In this document: in pieces, positions 58,361 to 64,000 of the stretch
How positions within the stretch are numbered: the stretch's first letter is position 1
How the letters are laid out: each line of letters opens with the position of its first letter
Source: Adiantum capillus-veneris
Lineage: Eukaryota > Streptophyta > Polypodiopsida > Polypodiales > Pteridaceae
Assembly: GCA_014529385.2 (NCBI GenBank)
Contig: CM043953.1
Span: forward strand, 80,358,338 to 80,422,337
DNA length: 64,000 nt
Reading direction: 5' to 3'
Translations under genes and position numbers: made by a program
The notes under the pieces: generated by a model
The model's input: the letters and a program-made list of their open reading frames with translations, nothing else
Databases searched by the model: none
Told to the model about the DNA's origin: nothing

Positions 58361-59590
58361 ATGGCCAACTCTACTTTGCAAAGGCGGCCAAAGGATGAGG
58401 TCACATCACTTGCATGCCACAACACTACAGGTGTAGATGATGAGTGGGTGCCACAAGAGTTCACCAAAGGTGCTTGGGTATACATGCAACCATCTGCTAT
58501 TGACCCTCATCGTGTGCGGAATCGTGAAAACTTGGATCTTCATTGGAAAGGAAAGCTCCTTGGCTTCAAGAACCGCAAAGACAAGGGGACTGTAGCCATT
58601 GTGCAACATGTTTTCTCAATGTCAACCATGCATTTGCAACAACCACCTCGAATTCCAACACATTGTAAGTACATGTTTTGAGAATACAAAGCTAGGTGTG
58701 AAATCACAGTGTAATGTTATTATGGATTCATACTTAAGATTTGTCATGCATTTATAGTCATATTTCCATCCACGTTGGTGGAGGAGCAGCCACTACGTAG
58801 TCTCTCCGGCACATTCAATGCTATACATGCGGATATTGAAGCAATAATGTTCCCACATCTTTGCCCAACCAAACTGGTTTAAAGAAGGATTTTCTTCTAT
58901 TCTCACTCCTATATTGTCCCTACTTCTACACAAGCGTTTGAAACGCTTGAACCCATCAAAGTAACTTCCTTATTAAGTATGGAGTGGCCGGTGCCAGATT
59001 TGTGGTCGGTAGCATCTTTCAAGCAAAAGATGATAATGGATGTCCAAAAATCTTTGAAATACTCTAAAGCTTCTAGGTCTGTGGGCTTGAGTTGGTGTTT
59101 GCCTATTCATTGTTTTGTGCACATTTTTAAAGAGTTTGGATTTGTGGAGACTACCACAATGCTTGTATGTAAAGATGCGTATTACGAGGAATTAGGAAGG
59201 CTTTTAGAAGAGGATTGGGGTTTTGTGGGGGGCATGCACAGCGGGGACCGGTACCGTTGTAAAGTTGGAGCTTCAGGTATTGGAATGCGCTATTTGAAAT
59301 CCCGCACCTCCTTGTACATACAATTTCACTATGATCGTTGGATGTGCAAGCTTGGAGTGTGGACTCCCTTATAGAGTGTAGACAACGCTATTGCAAGCTT
59401 TGACATTTTAGTGAAGATGCCCAACGATGCTTTGGAGGCAGTCCAAGTGAACAAGCATTGGACTCTCAGTAATGTTTGAGAAGATTTGGTTATTATGGGT
59501 TTTGAGGCCCTTCAACAAGCACAATTTCGTTTACAAGGTCACAAGTTGAGAATCCTTCCACCACATTTTCAATACATCATGCTTTGTTGA
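58361..59590 (+). pseudogene. Family B: decayed homologue of the family A protein
   Basis: I recognise it only by similarity to the gene at 1660-3082. Exon 1 (58361-58664) starts MANSTLQRRPKDEV and has KGAWVYMQPSAIDPHR and WKGKLLGFKNRKDKG, then AIVQHVF. A 93-bp intron (58665-58757; GTAAGT...TTATAG) falls at the same place as in family A. Exon 2 reads IFPSTLVEEQPLRSLSGTFN, RIFFYSHSY, EWPVPDLWSV, LVCKDAYYEELGRLLEEDWG and, near the end, QFRLQGHKLRILPP. In-frame stops at 58880 (TAA), 59372 (TAG) and about 59477 (TGA) break it. The homology runs the whole length, so this is a real gene family. Confidence 0.6.
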
Positions 59591-59856
59591 TCATTGGATG
59601 CTTATTGTAATGAAGTCCGTAGATTGGGAAGAGAATGGAAGACAAATTGAAGGTCGAGGAGGACTGGGGGATGGATGGAACTATGCTATCGATCTTATAA
59701 CTTTGTAACTCTTGCAATTTTCAAACTGATCCCCGCTGTAATCAACATGATTTGCTTCAAAAAATCATGCCTTTGAATATAATTTTTTGCATTGGGATGA
59801 GAAATCATTTATTGGTGAAAGTGCCTTTTTTTTAATGTCTTAAAAAAAGGGTCCAT

Positions 59857-59864
59857 TATAAAAG
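59857..59864 (+). promoter_or_regulatory. TATA box of the 59946 gene
   Basis: TATAAAAG lies 82 bp before the ATG at 59946. The interval is CT-rich, usual for a plant 5' leader. Confidence 0.6.
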
Positions 59865-59945
59865 GGGGGCCACCTAACTCATTCACTATTTTCACTTTTG
59901 CAACTCTTGAGCTCCTCCACTCTCTATCTACACCCCAGGCTAGAC

Positions 59946-61525
59946 ATGGATGCTTCCACAGCCTCTGCATCTGCAGCCACATCCACCCCTTTGTCACGTT
60001 TCATCCTCTCCCTCGAGGACACCAAATACAAAGGGAAGTTGGACCTCCACACCTTTTTTACTCGTCTCCCTGACCTTGATGCCACATTTGCCCTTCACAT
60101 GGATGCATTTGCCGAGATTTTTGCGTTCATGGAGGAGCACATCATAAAATATTCTGTATCTATCCCCCCACATGTAGGGATCTGGGTGCCTTACGATCTT
60201 TTGCGCTATATACACAAAGGTGATCGCCCATTCTCCAAGCGGTTGCAACGATTCCAAGAAATTGCAACCGATGCAGGCCATTACTTGGACGAGCAAGCCC
60301 CAGGGGTGTCAGCGCTCAAGAAGCGCAAGTTGGGGGTGGAGTACCTTTCTCGGCTCGCAACATTTATCTTCTTGGTGAGCGAGGAACCTGATTTGGAGGA
60401 GCTTCGATTACCACACCTTCAAGTTGGGTCCTTTATCAAGGACACCAAGAGGCAGCACGTTATCCCCATGAACCCTGCAGCAGCGGAAGGAAAGGCACAC
60501 CGGCTCGAGTACCCTAGGGGTCTTGAGGAAGTGGTTGAGAAATCCATAGTTGCGGCTGCCCTAGTGACACTCCAGTGCCACTACCACTAACGGATGTGGC
60601 TATCCCAGAGGTAGAAATCAACCGCTTCTCCTCAGTGTTAGTGGATGGGGAGGAGTATGTGTTCCTGCATGATTTGGAGAAAGCATTTGGCCTGCGCATG
60701 GATGAATGCTTGAGCGTGCTATGCAACAGCACCAAATGTCCCTTAGACAATACGCCAGATGCCCTAGAAAGCAAGCTCTTGCCAGATGGGGACTCTGTTG
60801 CTGACACTATTGCAGTTGTATGTGCGGAGGTCCTGGCAGCAGATCAGTTGCACATGGCTGATGAAGAATTCCAAGCCACGCAAGCCAAGGTTGAGGCTGC
60901 TAGGATGCCTATGCCATTATGCAACCTTGCATCTGATGATCCAAAGGTCGTATCTGTGGTGCATGGGAGCATTGACTTGGATGCAAAGGGCAATAGGGAG
61001 GAGGAAGACAAGGAGCACGAGGTAAACTATATCCTAAATTTCATGTTACTATTTTATCCTTCATTGTCTTTTTTCTCAACCTTCATCGGTTTATGACAGG
61101 ATGTCATGGAGGTTGTTGATTTTGCTGCAAGGACGGGTGGCAAGCGGACGGGCTTTGGACCTCAAGCTTCCCTTGCGCATTACCTAGGACAACTCCCCCC
61201 TGGCGATGTGGCCATTATCCATAATGAATTTACTCCCCAAGCCCATTTTATGACTTGATCGTTAAAAGCTTTGAGCAAGTTTTTGTGTTTGAGCACCATT
61301 GCTCAAACTGTGCATCAAGTGTTCCTAGTGCGTAGATCCCTTGTATGCACAGCATTTGGTACTGGCTTTCGTGGGAAAGTGCTTGCCCAGATAGGGATAC
61401 ATGCTTCCATTGGCTCAACTGACCCAAAGGCCATAGCGCAGTCCCTCTTGACTGGGGAGTTGCCTTACGCGCAAAATAGGCGCCAGGAAATGGTCAAAAA
61501 AATTATGAACTCCTCAGATACATGA
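59946..61525 (+). CDS. Unrecognised protein with one intron (frames disturbed)
   Basis: No family recognised. The start MDASTASASAATSTPLSRF at 59946 follows a TATA box. Part 1 (to 60590) has LEDTKYKGKLDLHTFFTRLP, VGIWVPYDLLRYIHKGDR and EEPDLEELRLPHLQVGSF. A one-base shift near 60570 (ACACTCCAG, where ACACCTCCAG would keep the frame) leads into part 2 with INRFSSVLVDGEEYVFLHDL then EKAFGLRMDECLSVL. A 78-bp intron (61022-61099, GTAAAC...TGACAG) joins in phase 0 to DVMEVVDFAARTGGKRTGFG. Near 61253 a further shift occurs: one frame continues YDLIVKSFEQVFVFEHHCSN (a possible CHHC metal site), another gives FGTGFRGKVLAQIGIHASIG and ends at 61525. Two single-base errors would explain everything; it may be a young pseudogene or suffer assembly errors. 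Confidence 0.5.
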
Positions 61526-61659
61526 TGTAAAATCACCGTTTTGGAAGTAATAAAAAATATTTGAAATTGTCTCTCTATCTTGCAAATTCTTTTGAATGTG
61601 ATTTGTCAATCTTGAAAATTGTTTCAATTGGTGATATGAAAATTGTTTTGATTAGTGAC

Positions 61660-62469
61660 TTTGTAATTTCAAGTTTTGTATGTAATTTCAGTCAATTTCA
61701 GTAAATTTAGGTATTTTATGTTCCCTAGGGGGTAGATAAGCCTACCAAGGGCCAAAAAAAACATGGGCACAAGGGCACGCAAATGGCCCATCCATCAGCT
61801 TTGGATGGGCCATTTGCGCGCCCTTGTGGCCAGGCTTTATTTTGCCCCTGGTAGGCTTATCTATCCCCTAGGATACTTACAAAGCACAAATTTATTGAAA
61901 TGAATTGGTTTTGCATCATTAATTTAGATGCACCCTTTCTATGGAAATTCCAGCATATGTTCACACTCAAGGACACTAGAAAAGGTGAAATCAATTATGA
62001 AATGAAGTTTCCAGCACACTATCACCTGCTTTAGCTCTACCTAGTACACCCCTGCACCAAAAAGTCCAATTACATTGGACATTTGAAATCTCCAAATTAA
62101 TGTTGCATAGACACTTGGTTTCACAATATGTTATTTTTTTTAATATCCTATAGGGAATTCAAAGCTTGAAATGGCCAAAAAAGGGTGTCCACAAGGATCC
62201 ATGTAAAATAATGTTGCAAAATCAATAGGTTTTAGTAAATTTGTGCTTTTTAAGTACCCTTGGGGGTAGATAAGCCTACAAGGGGAAAAAAAAAGCCTGG
62301 CCACAAGGGTGCGCAAATGTCCCATCCAAAACTGATGGATGGGCCATTTGCGCGCCCCTGTGGCCAGGCTTGATTTTGCCCCTTATAGGCTTATCTACCC
62401 CCAAGGGTACTTAAAAAGCACAAATTACTGAAATTGACTGAAATTACATACAGAACTTGAAATTACAAA
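61660..62469. mobile_element. 810-bp inverted-repeat element with hairpin arms
   Basis: The outer ends (TTTGTAATTTCAAGTT at 61660 and its complement ending at 62469) and about 270 bp inwards are inverted repeats of each other. Each arm contains its own long palindrome: 61723-61794 pairs with 61802-61872, and 62243-62328 pairs with 62336-62421, with loops of only about 7 bases. No ORF inside. It fits a foldback/MITE-type DNA element and lies exactly between two convergent genes. Confidence 0.8.
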
Positions 62470-62602
62470 TTCATTTCATTACAAAGATAATAGACACAGT
62501 AGACACAACTGTTGAGCATATTGTCATTGGAAAGTCAAATCATTACAAAGATAAGGGTGTGCAATAAAAAAAGAGAGGTAACTTCGGCTAATGCTCGAAG
62601 TC

Positions 62603-63484
62603 TCATCGCAATCGATGTGCAAGCTGCATATCTTTTGGCTGTATTGTCACTCGCTTTGCATGTATGGCCCATAGGTTGGTATCTTCCAACACTGAAATGA
62701 TGTGGGCCTCTGCAGCTTCTTGAATAGCCTCTAGCGCTATTGCTTGCATTCTATACTGATTTCCATAGCTTTGAAGCACCTCCTTCACAGTGTGAGCAAA
62801 GGGGGCGCGTCGAATCAAAAGCTCCATCGTCTTCTGGTAGTGGCGGATTTCTGCAAATGCCCTTGCTATTTTCCGGCGCCGCTGCGGTTTTCTTGGGGGC
62901 ACTTGCACATTTGCTGGCGGGCGGCGTTTAGGCTTCTTGAAAAACTTAGAATTGTGCCTGTTTACATGCTGAGGGGCTGGTTCTGGAGCCTCTTCTGATT
63001 CTTCCTCTTCCCTTGGCTGCCGATCTTGTCGTGTGGGGAGAGCTCCCTGGCCTCCAGGCAATGTATTCCCCCCAACGGCCACCCGGTGTGTGCGCGGTAT
63101 TTCTTCTCGCAGCCATGGTGGCTCACTCTCTGATTCAGTGTCTGTATGGACCACTCGAGTTCTGGATGGTCCTGCTTGTGATTGGTGGCGCGACGGCTGC
63201 TCCCTATCGGACTCTGTTGTTTCCTAGCCCTCTTCTTCTCTCCAGCGCTGGGCACATTGCTTCATTCTCCTTCTAGGTGTTATATCTTGAGGAGGTGGAG
63301 ATTCAAAAGTCCTCGATGACTCTCGTGCCCTACCACCATGCCCACTACCAGATGAGTTCCTGGAACGGCCAGGCGTTCGTGGCCATTTTCTTGTGCTTTT
63401 AAGCTATGACGGCTTCTCACATCCTTGGAGGGTGTTTTTGTTGGTAGGCGGATGCTCTTTCGCGGTTTGTTTGGTGCGCGCCAT
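62603..63484 (-). CDS. Histone H3/CENH3-like protein with very long tail
   Basis: One minus-strand frame of 293 codons starts MARTKQTAKEHPPTNK at 63484 and ends in a full H3 histone fold. The fold (about codons 207-293) reads AEIRHYQKTMELLIRRAPF (alphaN/alpha1), ALEAIQEAAEAHIISVLEDT (alpha2), NLWAIHAKRVTIQPKDMQLA and HRLR (alpha3). H3 packs DNA in nucleosomes; CENH3 variants mark centromeres. The start keeps K4 but has Lys for R8 and Glu for K9. Loop 1 has canonical H3 length, while APF and EAIQEAAE recall CENH3; Trp replaces the usual Cys in NLCAIHAKR. The tail (about 200 residues, Ser/Arg/Glu/Pro-rich) is far longer than in H3 or plant CENH3. Two in-frame TAG codons (27 and 87) interrupt it: they need introns, or mark a pseudogene. 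A TATA box and good start context precede it. Confidence 0.75.
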
Positions 63485-63540
63485 TTTGTTGGTAAGAGCT
63501 CACATGTTCTTAAGAAATGAGTGGTTTATGAGAGCATGCA

Positions 63541-63550
63541 ATATTTATAA
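63541..63550 (-). promoter_or_regulatory. TATA box of the H3-like gene
   Basis: On the minus strand TTATAAATAT lies about 57-66 bp before the ATG at 63484. The start context is AACAAAATGGCG, favourable in plants. The leader would be only about 30 bases. Confidence 0.6.
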
Positions 63551-63608
63551 GGGCCCTGTTCACACTAATTTTTTTAAAAAAAGTATTATTTTTTAAATAA
63601 ACATGTCG

Positions 63609-63998
63609 CTAAGAGTTGGACCCTGCGTTCACGTTTAGTGACTCGCGCAGTATCCACTTTGATCCTTGTCGCATTCTGCATCGCCGCCATGCAACATGCT
63701 TGGTGGGACCTTGCGACATTTGCCACTTGTTGCTATGCTCTTGACGACTCCATTTCCGCACTTCAATAGCAATCTTGGATTGTCGCGCACGCTCCATTGT
63801 GAGCTTACGAGTACATGTTGTGCGAAAAAACCAATTGAACATCTCCTCCAAATAATTGGATTGCACCATTCCACCACCATGTCGAGTATTTTTGAAGTAC
63901 ACTCCCCTTGCTCGATAATGGGACTTCTCCATGCCTTGAGTGCTAAAAATTTCAAGCGATCCATACTTGTGCATAAAAAATGCACCATGCGCAAACAA
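63609..63998 (-). CDS. Partial ORF, possibly C-terminal part of a transposase-like protein
   Basis: The frame is open from the window edge: KYGSLEIFSTQGMEKSHYRA, RGVYFKNTRHGGGMVQSNYL, EEMFNWFFRTTCTRKLTMER, then a basic tail. The phrase FSTQGMEKSHYRAR...HGGG...SNxLEEMF resembles C-termini of large transposon-type proteins that I cannot name with certainty. It lies upstream of the H3-like gene on the same strand. Its 5' part is outside the window. Confidence 0.4.
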   Translation of the reverse strand: MFAHGAFFMHKYGSLEIFSTQGMEKSHYRARGVYFKNTRHGGGMVQSNYLEEMFNWFFRTTCTRKLTMERARQSKIAIEVRKWSRQEHSNKWQMSQGPTKHVAWRRCRMRQGSKWILRESLNVNAGSNS

Positions 63999-64000
63999 GA

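Noticed and set aside
59979-60296. Antisense ORF over the unknown gene
   Set aside because: Shadow of the plus-strand frame, which has promoter and intron support.
62962-63255. 97-codon minus-strand ORF (MPSAGEKKRARK)
   Set aside because: Lies in another frame over the H3-like tail; the tail frame links the MARTKQTA start with the histone fold.

Overview
The window looks like nuclear DNA of a land plant with a large, retrotransposon-packed genome. The signs are GT-AG introns of about 70-95 bp, LTR retrotransposons primed by tRNA-Asp, nested Ty3/gypsy and Ty1/copia insertions, TATA-box promoters, and a plant-style FCP1-like phosphatase gene. The species cannot be named. The element types and the unfamiliar host genes would fit a fern, lycophyte or gymnosperm as well as an angiosperm. 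There is no bacterial operon structure, CRISPR array, rRNA or tRNA gene.

Layout. 1-4.0 kb is a gene island: the 3' part of an FCP1/HAD-type phosphatase gene (+), a (TA)n(GA)n microsatellite, an unrecognised spliced gene (family A, -) and an acidic unrecognised ORF (-). 4.3-4.7 kb is a G-rich minisatellite. 5.1-11.8 kb is a non-autonomous gypsy element (gypsy1, -) whose 5' LTR is cut off at a CT microsatellite. 11.8 to about 18.9 kb is a second gypsy element (gypsy3, -) with gag, protease, RT, RNase H and integrase remains; a 464-bp inverted-repeat element splits its RNase H. 19-23 kb is a decayed Tat-like gypsy element (gypsy4, -) beside a copia fragment. 23.8-24.66 kb is a copia RT (-).

24,664-42,435 is a 17.8-kb LTR retrotransposon (+) with 5-bp target duplications (GGGTA). 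It carries a palindrome-centred array of about 288-bp period in both untranslated regions, a second retropepsin-like domain after the integrase, and several accessory ORFs. 42,666-52,613 is a complete relative of gypsy1 (gypsy2, -) with 538-bp LTRs and an ACAAT target duplication. It keeps gag, protease, an integrase fragment and a second protease but no RT.

52.6-57.5 kb is degraded repeat DNA with a chromovirus-like integrase/RNase H remnant. 57.5-64 kb is a second gene island: a decayed relative of the family A gene, an unrecognised TATA-driven gene with one clear intron, an 810-bp inverted-repeat element whose arms are themselves long hairpins, and, convergent to it, a striking histone H3/CENH3-like ORF. 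That ORF has the H3 start MARTKQTA, a tail of about 200 residues, and a divergent but full-length histone fold.

Most retroelement frames are broken, so little here is likely to move by itself today. The most notable items are the H3/CENH3-like gene, the two-copy unknown family A/B, the palindrome array in the giant element, and the repeated occurrence of a retropepsin plus WVPK-motif module downstream of integrase.
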